A stretch of 18,391 nucleotides of DNA. Source: Chrysochromulina tobinii. Lineage: Eukaryota > Haptophyta > Prymnesiales > Chrysochromulinaceae. The stretch lies in assembly GCA_001275005.1 (NCBI GenBank), contig JWZX01002900.1, positions 1 through 18,391 of the forward strand, read 5' to 3'. This document shows positions 6,448 to 15,345 of this stretch, piece after piece. The position numbers and the translations under genes are program-made. The number at the start of each line of letters is the position of its first letter. Position 1 is the first letter of the stretch. The notes under the pieces were generated by a model. The model was not told where the DNA came from and did not search any database. It was given only the letters and a program-made list of their open reading frames with translations.

Positions 6448-9400
6448 TCATAATAGGAAAGCCGCACTCATCCAATCCTGCCGCTGACTACCGGTACCGG
6501 GCAGCAGGCGCCCGCTCGCGGGGTCCGCCCCGGCGCCGTCGCTCGAGAAAAGGATGTACGCTGTGAGGGCAGAGCTCACCATGACCATCAGAGGCAGGAG
6601 GTAGGTGAGCCCCTCGCCCGACACGACAAGCTCGAGCAGCCCGCCGCCGGCACGCCCGCGCGCGCCGTTAGCTCCGTGGGCTCGGTGCAACGCGAGCGCA
6701 TGTGCGATCGCCTCACCCTCCTCCTCAAGGGCCGCAGTCACACCTCCGAGGCCGTTCACACCTCCGAGGCCGTTACGCATGAAGCGCTCGGCCGCAAGCT
6801 CTGACGGCGGCAGCAGCAGCGTGCCCTCGCTGCCGGGCCCTGACTCGTGAGGGGTGATGGCCAGCCCCGTTGCGGCCGGACTCGCGGTCGAGCTCGTCGG
6901 GCTTCGCCAGCCGGCGGGCTGCGACGCCATTCGCGGTGAGAGCGATTGAGGCGAGAGGGACAGCCGCGGCAAGGGCGATGGCGCGTCGGGCGGGCGAGGC
7001 CAGCGCTCGAGTTGCTGTGCCAGCCAATGCAGTGCGGCCTCGTCAGCGACGCTATCGCCCTCAATCGCGCGACGGAGAAGTCCATCGACCGCCTTGGTCA
7101 GCCGTAGCGCGACGGCGGACGACTCGGGCATATTTGGGCTGCGAGGCACGGGCAGCGGCAGCGGCGTCGGCGTACCGTCGGCCCCACCGCCCTTCACAGA
7201 CGTACCGTGTGAATTCACAGGCGAACCATGTGAATTCACAGGCGTACCGTCGGCCCCACCGCCCTGCTCGTGCTCCGCGCTGGCTGCGGTGAGGAAGAGC
7301 GAATACTGAGGCAGCGTCGTGTCGGCGGCGCGCAGTACGGACGAGAGACAGCGAGAGACAGCGAGCAAGAGCTCGCGCTGCTGGGAGCCTGCCATCCGAT
7401 GCAATCCGTACCCCATCTCAGTGAGCACCCGAACCACCTCGGCCGCCTCCGCCGATCCCTCGCCGCCGCCGAACGTGAGCGGTGCCATCGGCGAAGGCGT
7501 GGGATCCGGCGACGAGGACAGCTTCGGCGACGAGGGGGGCGAGGGGGACGAGGGCGCTCCGTGGGCGTCGTGTCGGGCGTCGCCCTCGTCCTCAAACGCG
7601 CGCAGCTCCTCATTTGGGACGGTGACGAGCTGGTAGGCATGCGCGATCGCCCGATACGACGCGAGCGGCTCGTCCGGCGCCTCCTCAGGCAGGGGCACAC
7701 CCCGCGCCTGCAGCACCGCCCGCAACTGGTCCGCACTCAGATGACGTACTGGCGTCACGAGGCCCTTGGCTGTGCAGGGAACGTAGGGCTTGGGTGGCGG
7801 CGGGGGCTTCACCATGGCGTCGGAATGGCCTAACCGTTGCGAGGACGGCCCGATGGGCCACGCGGCTACCCGAAAGGGTGGCGGCGGTGGAGGCGGTGCG
7901 GACGGCCTCGCAAGGCCATTCTTGGCGCCGCCGTAGCCGGAGGGGCTGCCGGCATGCCACGCGGGCCCATTAGCATGCAACGCGGGGCTGCCGGCATGGC
8001 CATTGTCGGTGACCTGGGGCGAGACCTGGGTCGAGGCACTCCCCGCACGCTTCCCGCTGCCCGCCGCGATCGACGCGTGGTAGCGTGCCAGGGCGCGCTC
8101 GTGCGGCGAAAGCTGCGGCGTGCGCGACGTTGCGGCTTGCGGTGAGAGCGCCGCCGCCGCCGCCGGCGACTGCTGGCCAGGGCTACTATTGGCGCTAGGC
8201 GCATTACCGACAACGCGTGGCAATGGCGAGCCTCGGTGGGGCGACGGCGTGGCGCCAGTGGCTGAGCTAGCCGAGCCGCGTGGCCGCGGCGGCACCGACG
8301 ACCATCTGTTCGGCGTCGCGAGCTGCTCGAGACGCTCGCGTATGGGCGGCCGCTCTATCTCGGCGGCCAGCGGCGGCATCGGCGGGCGCGGCGGCAGCGG
8401 GACCACGCCGAAACGGTTCTGGCCGAAGGAGCTCTCCTCGGCGGACACGGCGACTGGCCCTCTGCTGGTCATTTGACAGCGCGTGGGTGAGATCTTCATG
8501 TCGAAGTCCCGCGCGGCCGAGAACGAGCCCCGCTGCCTGAGGATCTCGTCAACGTGCGGCTCTGAGCGATGGCCTTCCTTATCGAGTGGCATCTGCGGAG
8601 CTCGGGAGCGTGCACTCGCATGGCCTTGGCTCGTCGCGAGCGAGGAGCTGCAGGAGCAGCGCCTCGCCCCGTCGCCAACATAGCTCGAGCCGGCGTCCGA
8701 CAGCCTCTCGGGCGAGGTGCGCTGCGCTGCGGGCAAGCGTTCTGCGGGCGACTTGGAGCGCGAGAGGCTGAGCATACGCTCGCGAGAGAAAACGGGAGCG
8801 TGGTCCTCAGGCGAGCCGAACAGCGCCTGCGGCAGCTTGTACTTGTCCACGGGCCGGTACTTGTCCGCAGGCCTGCACTTGCCGGAGCTGACCGAGCATG
8901 ACGGCCTGCTGCCAGAGGACGAGAGCGACTCACAGGATTCTCTTGAGTCGAGAGCTGCGCGTGGCGCAGGCGCAACGTCGCGCTCGACTTCCTCCGAAAT
9001 GGGATCCAGCGACGGACTGAATGGAGCAGCAGCGGCGACAAGAGCAGCGGCGACAACTGAAGGCTCTGGATGTGTGTCAGCGGGGTCGGCAGCGGGGTCG
9101 GCAGGTGCTGCCGCAGGAGCTAGCCACGCGGGTGCTGCCGCAGGAGCGAGCCACGCGGGTAGCCACGATGGTCCGGGAATTGGTAGGCCGTCTACCGTGT
9201 CGAGAGAAGACCTGGTTGAAGACGCTTCCATGCAATTATTGCCCCGGTTCTCGCGACCGTGTCGAGAAGACGCATTAGAGAGAGGACCTTTCAATTGATC
9301 GGCCACAAGCAAGATTTTCGGATGGCGCACCCTCAAAGATTCCTCGAAGCCCCAGTCAGTTAAAACAGGGGTTTGGGCGCCGAATAGGCACGTCGAGGTG

Positions 9401-9450
9401 AACGAAAACCTTTCTGTGACGAATTCTCGTTCCGTGTAACGCACTTTCAT
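6448..9450 (-). CDS. Large Pro/Ser/Ala-rich protein with a C-terminal transmembrane helix; family not recognised
   Basis: An open frame of 1000 codons runs leftward from the ATG at 9450; a second in-frame ATG at 9231 would remove 73 residues. Most of the chain is disordered, with Ser-Pro sites and proline tracts near residues 520 (PPPPPPPFRV) and 550 (KPPPPPKPYVP). Helical islands lie at about 569-600 (LSADQLRAVLQARGVPL, SAP-like spacing), 660-727 (EVVRVLTEMGYGLHRM onward) and 773-816. Residues 948-968 form one hydrophobic helix (LTYLLPLMVM, then VSSALTAYIL), followed by a 32-residue tail. This suggests a membrane-anchored protein with a large N-terminal, probably cytosolic, part; no signal peptide is seen. 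Small in-frame repeats occur (AWLAPAAAP twice, 9100-9165; PVNSHG, 7200-7245). The poly-Pro tracts could bind profilin, SH3 or WW domains, but no function is claimed. The long frame could hide introns. Confidence 0.6.
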   Translation of the reverse strand: MKVRYTEREFVTERFSFTSTCLFGAQTPVLTDWGFEESLRVRHPKILLVADQLKGPLSNASSRHGRENRGNNCMEASSTRSSLDTVDGLPIPGPSWLPAWLAPAAAPAWLAPAAAPADPAADPADTHPEPSVVAAALVAAAAPFSPSLDPISEEVERDVAPAPRAALDSRESCESLSSSGSRPSCSVSSGKCRPADKYRPVDKYKLPQALFGSPEDHAPVFSRERMLSLSRSKSPAERLPAAQRTSPERLSDAGSSYVGDGARRCSCSSSLATSQGHASARSRAPQMPLDKEGHRSEPHVDEILRQRGSFSAARDFDMKISPTRCQMTSRGPVAVSAEESSFGQNRFGVVPLPPRPPMPPLAAEIERPPIRERLEQLATPNRWSSVPPRPRGSASSATGATPSPHRGSPLPRVVGNAPSANSSPGQQSPAAAAALSPQAATSRTPQLSPHERALARYHASIAAGSGKRAGSASTQVSPQVTDNGHAGSPALHANGPAWHAGSPSGYGGAKNGLARPSAPPPPPPPFRVAAWPIGPSSQRLGHSDAMVKPPPPPKPYVPCTAKGLVTPVRHLSADQLRAVLQARGVPLPEEAPDEPLASYRAIAHAYQLVTVPNEELRAFEDEGDARHDAHGAPSSPSPPSSPKLSSSPDPTPSPMAPLTFGGGEGSAEAAEVVRVLTEMGYGLHRMAGSQQRELLLAVSRCLSSVLRAADTTLPQYSLFLTAASAEHEQGGGADGTPVNSHGSPVNSHGTSVKGGGADGTPTPLPLPVPRSPNMPESSAVALRLTKAVDGLLRRAIEGDSVADEAALHWLAQQLERWPRPPDAPSPLPRLSLSPQSLSPRMASQPAGWRSPTSSTASPAATGLAITPHESGPGSEGTLLLPPSELAAERFMRNGLGGVNGLGGVTAALEEEGEAIAHALALHRAHGANGARGRAGGGLLELVVSGEGLTYLLPLMVMVSSALTAYILFSSDGAGADPASGRLLPGTGSQRQDWMSAAFLL

Positions 9451-9469
9451 GCAGAGGGCACTTGGGTCA

Positions 9470-12400
9470 ATGCCCAGCAAGCCGACTCCAGCCAAGCCGA
9501 CTCCCAGCCCAACCCCGAGCACTGGTAGGAGCTCTGGTAAGAGCTCTGGTAAGAGCACGCCGATACCGGTCCAGCCCAGCCGGCAAGCGCCCGCGAGTGG
9601 AAAAGCCGTGCAGCAGGTCCGCCCGACGGTTGTGACAGAGTACGGACCATCCTCACGTGACTTGAGCCCAGGTTCGCCAACGCGCAGCAGCTCCGAATCA
9701 TCGATCACGCCGCGCTTTTGCCAAGTACATACGAAGACCTGCAGCCTGCTGACGCCGTCCAACCTGCTGACACCGTCCAGCCTGCTCGTGCCGCCGCCAG
9801 TGCCGTTGGCTCCTCCTCCAGCACTAGGCACGGTCGAGGGCCGGCCAACCTCAACGCGTGCGGCGGCGGCCGCTTGGCTCCTCCTCGAGAACCCGAAGCT
9901 CGCCGGGCACCCGGAGCTCGCCGGGAAGCTGAGCGCGCACCCGCAGCGACCGGCAGCGACCGGCAGCAGGCCCGCGCCGCTCGTGCCCGATGACGGCGAC
10001 GACGACGAGTTCGACTATGCCGGCGACATTGGCTGGTCGCCCAATGGCGACACCGCCGGCAACGGGCTGAGCGGCGGCGACGCGACGCTCCATTTACTTC
10101 AGGCGCAGATGCAGCAGCGCGCCATTACACTCGCATCGGGTGACTCCTACTGGCGCCGCTGGCAGCTGCGCTCGTCACTTGAGACATGGCGACGTCAGTA
10201 CAATCGGGTGAACCAGAAGGTGCTGCGGCACCTCATCCATTTCTCGCGTGTCAAGGGCAAGACTGCGCATCAGCAGCGCGCCTTCAACCAGGTGAGTTAG
10301 CGTTGATTGCCTCTGATGACCTGCCTTGCATGCAAGTGCTCACCACAGCGCTCTCGACCTGCGCGCGTTCAACCAGTGGCGGCGCCTGACCGAGGCGCGC
10401 CACCAGCAGATCCGTCGCAAGCTAGAGCAAGTGGCACAGTGGCGCCTCTCCTTGCTCTTGTCGGGCGCTGACGAGCGCATGGCCAAAGTACGGCAGCTCG
10501 CGCGACGAATGCTCAAGAAGCTCGAGTACATGGTCTTTATGGCGTGGAGGGAATGGTATGTGGCCGCACGAGGCCGGCCGAAGCGCCTCCGCCGTCGCTG
10601 CCGCTGCTGCTACTCTGCTGCTGCTGCTGCTGCTGCCCCTGCTGTCGCTGTCGCTGCTGCCCCTCCTGTCGCTGTCGCTGCTGCCCCTGCTGTCGCTGTC
10701 GCTGCTGCCCCTGCTGTCGCTCGCCCTCTGCCCCTTGCGTGCCCACCACGGCGCCCACCCACCCTGAGCCCGTCGGGTTTGCCTCGCTGTGAATGCAGGT
10801 ATGAAGAGTCGGTCGTCTTCGAGCGGCGCGCGCGCGCCTGCTACGCGCGCGTCTCCGGACGGCGCTGCTGGCGCAAGTGGTCCCCCCTCGTGCAGCAGGG
10901 CAGGGCGGCGCGCGATCGCTTCGAAAAGGCTGCCCGCATGAAGCGCCGTATTGGGCTCGCGAAGGTTTACCGCTCATGGAGGGCGGCCACGGAACGCGGC
11001 CACGTGGAGGAGAAGGCAGCCAGGGCAGAGCGCGCGATGCTGCAGTTGGCCCTCGCGCGCGCGTTCCACGGCTGGCTTGCCAACATCGATACCGAGGCGG
11101 AGCAGAACGCAGCCAAGGCGAACCGCGCGATGCGTACACTCGGCCTCGCGCACGCCCTTCGTCAATGGAGGGCACAGACCGACCCTCACGCCAAGATGGT
11201 CATGGCCAAGGCGGTGCGGGCGATGCGGCAGCTCAGCCTCGCCAAGGCAATGCGCGCGTGGGTGGCGGCGACCGACACGAAGGCGGAGCAGAACGCGGCT
11301 AAGGCGGTGCGCGCGATGCGCCAGCTCGGCATGGCGAAGGCGATGCGCGCGTGGCGCGAGGCGTACGAGAGCGCGTGCATACACGCCCTCGCCATGCGCG
11401 CGCTGTGCGCCCTGCAACAGCAGGGGCTCGCGCGCGCGATGCGCGCCTGGATGGAGTCGACGGAGCATCTGACTCTTGCGGGGAAGGTCATGCGGCGCGC
11501 CCTCGCACGCTGGCGTGGAGGCGAGCTGCGCGTCCGCTTCCGCCTATGGGCGGCAATGCGGCTAGCCACGCGCGCCATGGCCATGCTTCTTCACAAGCAG
11601 AGGCGCGGGTGGCTGCAGTGTGGCTTCGCAGACCTGTGTGCGGCCAGCGGGCAGCTCTCCCGCCTTCAAAAGGTGATGGCCCGATGCATGCAGGCGTGGA
11701 CGCGCCAGTCGCTCCACTCGGGATTCGTCAAGTTGCGTCACCTGTGCTCCTCCGAGGCCGTCCTGGCCGAGCGTTTCGGGCGCATCATGATGGGCATCAA
11801 GGTGCGTGCGCTCTCGTTTGGCTTCGGTGAGCTGAACGCGCATCGGCTCGAGCGGCGCCTCTCCCAGATGCGCCTCGGCTCAGTGTACGGCTTTGGTCGG
11901 CTCGGTGCGTTTCGCCGTGCGTGGTCGGCGATCGAGGTGGCGTCGGGCATGACGCAGCTCGCCGTCCAGCGAGGGCGCTCAGCTCTGATCCTCCTTCGCC
12001 GCTTGCAGCTCGACGATGCGTGGTTGCAGTGGTCGCGGTTACGCGCGCGCCGTGGACGCACGCGCAAACTGCGCCAGCAGAGCAACTATCTGTACGCCAT
12101 GCACAAGATCCCGAGCATGCTCGCCCTCTGGCGCCGGCGAGCACATGAGCGTCGCCTCTTGTGGCTCGGACTGACTTCACACAAGGTCGTCCAGTTCACG
12201 GAGGCCTTTGGGCGCATCAAGCAGTGCGCCACGTGCCGGGTCAACGTCGCGCGTGCGCTGCAGCTGGCGCTCGCCTTCTTGCGTGGCTCGACGCATGCCG
12301 GTGCGTTGCACCGTTGGCGGTGGCACCGGGCATGCAAGCTCGAGGTGAGCCGCCTAGGGGAAGTCGCCGACCGGTACCGTGAACGTAGTCTGCTGCGCAG

Positions 12401-14891
12401 GGTGATGTTCGTGCTGCATTGTACGGCCAACGTACGCTTCGGCGTCGCTGTGGCCGCGGAGCAGACGGTGGAGAAGGTGCGTGTGCGCCACCTCGCGTGG
12501 GCCTTTGCGCGCGCGCGTGCGCACCAGCGCGCGCGCCGTTGGAGCGCCGAGGCGAGCACCACGACGCTCGCCACGACGCTTCGGTTTGCGTTGCACCGCT
12601 GGAGCGGGCTCGCCATCAAGGTCAAGAGGGTGAAGGCGGAGAAGAAGGCGCTGCGCGAGGCGGAGGCGGAGGCGAAGGAGGAGGCGGCGCGCGTCGAGAG
12701 GGCGCGGCTGGAGGCGGAGGCGAAGCAGGCGCGGCGCGAAGCGGCCGAGGCGCTGATGCGCGAGGCTCGGGCGGAGGCGGAGCGGAAGCGTCGGCAGGAG
12801 GAGGCGGAGAGCCGAGCGCGCGAGGAGGCTCGCGCGGCCGCTGCAAGGGCAGCCGAGGAGGCGCGCGTGGCGGCGGCCTGGGAGGAGGAGGAGCGGCTGA
12901 AGCGTGAATGTGAACGGCTGAAGCGGGAGCAGGCACGCGCCGCGGCGGAGAAGGCCTTTGAAGAAGCGCGTGCGGCGGCGGAGAAGGCCTTTGAAGAGCA
13001 GCGTGCGACCGCGGCGCGCGAGGAGGAGGAGCGTCGGGCCGAAGCAAGGGCAGCGGAGCGAGCGAGGGCGGCGGAGGCTGCCAAGGCGGAGGCAGAGCGA
13101 CTGGCGCGTGACGAAGCACGGAGGCTGGAGGAGAAGGTCCGTCGAGAAGAAGCGGCGCGTGTCGAGAGGGAGCAGCGGGAGATGGCGAGGGCGGCTGCCG
13201 AGTCCGCACGGGCGGAGGCGGAGGCGCAGAGGGCCGCGGCGGAGGCAGAGGCGAGGGCGGCTGCCGAGTCCGCACGGGCGGAGGCGGAGGCGCAGAGGGC
13301 CGCGGCGGAGGCGGAGGCGAGGGCGGCCGCAAGGGCGGCGATCGAAGCGGCCGAGCGCGCGCAAGCCGAGGCGCAGGCAAGGGCAGAGCTCGCCAAAGCG
13401 GAGGCGGCGGCCAAGGCCAGGGCGAAAGCCTTGGAAGCGGAGGCGCAGGCGCGGGCGGCGATCGAAGCGGCCGAACGCGAGCGAGCTGCGGCGGAGGCGG
13501 CGCGTCAACAGGCGGCCGCCGTGGCCGCGGCCACTGCGAAGGCGAAGGCGTTGGAGGAGGAGGCGCAGCGCCTGCGCGACGAGTCCGAGCGCGCGTCGAT
13601 GCTTGAGGAACTCATCACAGGCTGTGCCTCAGAAATCTCCGAGCGCCAGATGCTCCTCGGGCAGTGGTCTATCAACGCCGTCACAGGGCATGCAGAGTAC
13701 GTGGGGCCTGGGGAGGCTCCTAATCGAAGCTCTCATTGGGACTTGCCTAGCCCTGGCCCGTGGGACCCGTTCGCCAGATCCAACGGGAGCGCCCACGACA
13801 GCGCCAATGGCGGCGCCCACGGCGGCGGCGGCGGCGCCCACGGCGGCGCCCATGGACAGACCCGCAGCCAGGCGGCGGACGCCTCCTACGCCGAGGCTCT
13901 GGCCAAGTACCGGAGCAACCACGGCCACGCTCAGGCCCCAGGTTTCGTCAACCATGGCCACGCTCATGCCCAAGGTTTCGTCAACCACGGCCACGCTCAG
14001 GCCCAAGGTTTCGTCAACCACTCGCGGTCCGCACCCGCCTTCGTCAACAGCATGCCAGTGCCCATGGCAGCGCGCTCCTCCCCCGCCTCCTCCTTGGCCT
14101 TGTCGCAATTCCGACCGCCTTCGACCAACCTCGCGCGCGAGTCGACCATCTCATCGCTGGAGCACGCGCCTCTGCGCAACACGAGCTGCGCCGTTTCGAG
14201 CAGCGCCGACTCGCATCTTCAGCGCCGTGTCGAGCAGCAGGCTCCTACCACAGACCTCTTTGCGACCATCGACCGCAACGGCGACGGCCACATCGATCGC
14301 GCCGAGTGGAACGCAGCAGTTGCGCATGGGCCGATGTGGCGCCCGGCGCCGGCGCCGTCTGAGAAGGAGCAGGTGGCGGCCGCGGCCGAGGCAGCCTTAG
14401 GGGAGGAGCGGAGGGCTATGATCTCAATCATGCGCTCTTCACAGCTCTCACCGTGCACAGCCCCATCATCATCGAGGGCTCCGCCGTACACAGCCCCTTG
14501 GGGGGGCGTGAACGGTGAGAGCTGTGAACATCCGCCGTACACAGCCCCTTGGGGGGCCGAGGCAGCCGTGGGGGCTCCGCCGCGTGCAGCGTACAACGGA
14601 GCATGGGAGCAGCCGCAGCCGCCGCAGCAGCCGCAGCCGCAGCCGCAGCCGCAGCAGCCGCAGCCGCAGCCGCAGCCGCAGCCGCAGCCGCAGCAGCCGC
14701 AGCAGCAGCAGCACGCCTCATCAGCCTCACCATCCTCATCAGCGAGTCGCCCGCCCGTCCGCCCGCCGAATCACCGGAGCATCGACGAGGAGATCGCCGA
14801 GCTCAAACAGTGGGTCGCGAGTGCACAGCGTGCGAGCGAGTCGGCCGCACGTGCCCGCTCGCATGTGCCCATGAGCCCCAAGGTGGCGTGA
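9470..14891 (+). CDS. Sfi1-like centrin-binding repeat protein with coiled coil, WW-like motif and EF-hand
   Basis: Joining 9470-10291, 10377-10555 and 10799-14891 gives one frame of 1697 residues; an in-frame ATG at 9449 would add seven. Residues 1-220 are disordered. Residues about 223-943 carry many repeats with a Trp or Phe every 25-35 residues in contexts such as LAKAMRAWVAA, MAKAMRAWREA and LARAFHGWLAN, the pattern of Sfi1 centrin-binding repeats (Ala...Leu-Leu...Phe/Leu-x2-Trp). Repeats run unbroken across both splice junctions (AFNQ|WRRL and MAWREW|YEE), which supports the splicing. Residues about 944-1275 form an Ala/Glu/Arg coiled coil with 11- and 22-residue tandem repeats. A WW-like motif follows (W1290, W1314, P1317), then a Gly/His/Ala linker with 11-residue NHGHAQA repeats. 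One canonical EF-hand loop, DRNGDGHIDRAE, lies at 1492-1503, and a Gln-Pro run at about 1605-1638. A basal-body, centrin-fibre or other contractile role is inferred. Confidence 0.75.
10292..10376 (+). other. Intron 1 of the Sfi1-like gene, introner-like with target-site-like duplication
   Basis: The donor is AACCAG|GTGAGT (strong consensus) and the acceptor TTCAACCAG|TGG, phase 0, 85 nt. The last 15 exon bases (10277-10291, cgcgccttcaaccag) are repeated with one mismatch as the last 15 intron bases (10362-10376). An acceptor at 10348 would give the wrong frame. The interior carries ttgattgcctctgatgacct, the same words as in the introns of the TPR gene 9 kb away. Confidence 0.8.
10556..10798 (+). 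other. Intron 2 of the Sfi1-like gene, with 24-bp tandem repeats, open in frame
   Basis: The donor is GAATG|GTATGT and the acceptor GAATGCAG|GTATG, phase 2; splicing makes TGG from TG and G. The bases GAATG before and GTATG after the junction occur at both ends (10551-10560 and 10791-10803), like a short target duplication with an added CAG. Four copies of a 24-bp Leu/Ala/Val-coding unit start at 10630, 10654, 10678 and 10702. The length is 243 nt (81 codons) and no in-frame stop is present, so a retained intron would insert an Ala/Val/Pro-rich segment. Confidence 0.75.
12942..13007 (+). repeat. 33-bp in-frame repeat in the coiled coil
   Basis: Two copies of a 33-bp unit encode AEKAFEEARAA-type 11-residue repeats. 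Eleven residues equal three helical turns, a hendecad coiled-coil period. Confidence 0.8.
13201..13332 (+). repeat. 66-bp in-frame repeat in the coiled coil
   Basis: Two 66-bp copies (13201-13266 and 13267-13332) start with agtccgcacgggcggaggcg and encode about 22 residues each (SARAEAEAQRAAAEAEARAA). The same block is duplicated again at 18225-18391. Confidence 0.9.
13916..14020 (+). repeat. 33-bp in-frame repeat (NHGHAQA...GFV) in the Sfi1-like gene
   Basis: Three near-identical units encode 11 residues each (NHGHAQAPGFV and variants), followed by decayed copies. They lie in the flexible region between the WW-like motif and the EF-hand. Confidence 0.85.
14611..14712 (+). repeat. (CAGCCG)n microsatellite coding for a Gln-Pro run
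   Basis: Alternating cagccg and cag triplets encode a Gln/Pro tract of about 34 residues near the C-terminus of the Sfi1-like protein. It is likely length-variable. Confidence 0.9.
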
Positions 14892-15345
14892 GCGCCATGG
14901 GGTGCAGCACAAGCACACGAAGTCGGGCAGTCAGAATATGTTGAACAGACGTTGAAGGGCATGGCCATTGGCCATTGATCGGATGCATGTGTGCACGGGG
15001 ATGTGCGCGCCGCGTGTAGAGGCGCGAACGGTCCTCTGTCGCAGTGCCGGGTAACGGTATTTATGGCGTGGAGTGCATCTCCTGGAAACCCGGTCGGTTT
15101 TTTCGCGATCACACTGATCGCACAGTGAACCACTGTCGTGTAGCCGCCTTGTGCGTGATTACTGCGACAAGCCGCGAAACCGTTAAGGTCTCAAGCCGCG
15201 CGCGGTTGAGCGTCTTCGTCCGAATCGCGCTTTCGGAACTTAATCGTTCACCGAACGTGGTGTGGACGCGCGCGCGCCGCGTCGCCATTCGACGAGTACT
15301 GTCTTGGAGAGAGCCCGCCGGCTCTTCCGCTCTCCCCGGTGGCCC
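14892..15345. other. Convergent intergenic region between the Sfi1-like and ESCRT-III genes
   Basis: This region is 3' flank for both neighbours. It is lower in GC than the exons. I see no convincing frame, RNA gene, tandem array or clear polyadenylation signal. Confidence 0.6.

Noticed and set aside
12086-13508. Long minus-strand frames (442 and 384 codons) antisense to the coiled coil
   Set aside because: Ala/Ser-, Leu/Arg- or Pro/Arg-rich peptides expected from the complement of GAG/GCG/AGG repeats; no start context or domain.
12958-14400. 480-codon plus-strand frame, Arg-rich
   Set aside because: It overlaps the coiled coil and WW-like region in another frame. Its Arg-rich sequence follows from the repeat composition.
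14515-14546. Mini-intron between the two PPYTAPWG repeats (GTGAGAG...ACACAG)
   Set aside because: About 30 nt is too short for a spliceosomal intron, and both repeats read in the same open frame.
14549-14944. Poly-Ala and Arg/Ser frames over the Gln-Pro run
   Set aside because: Alternative readings of the CAGCCG microsatellite; the Gln-Pro frame belongs to the long gene.
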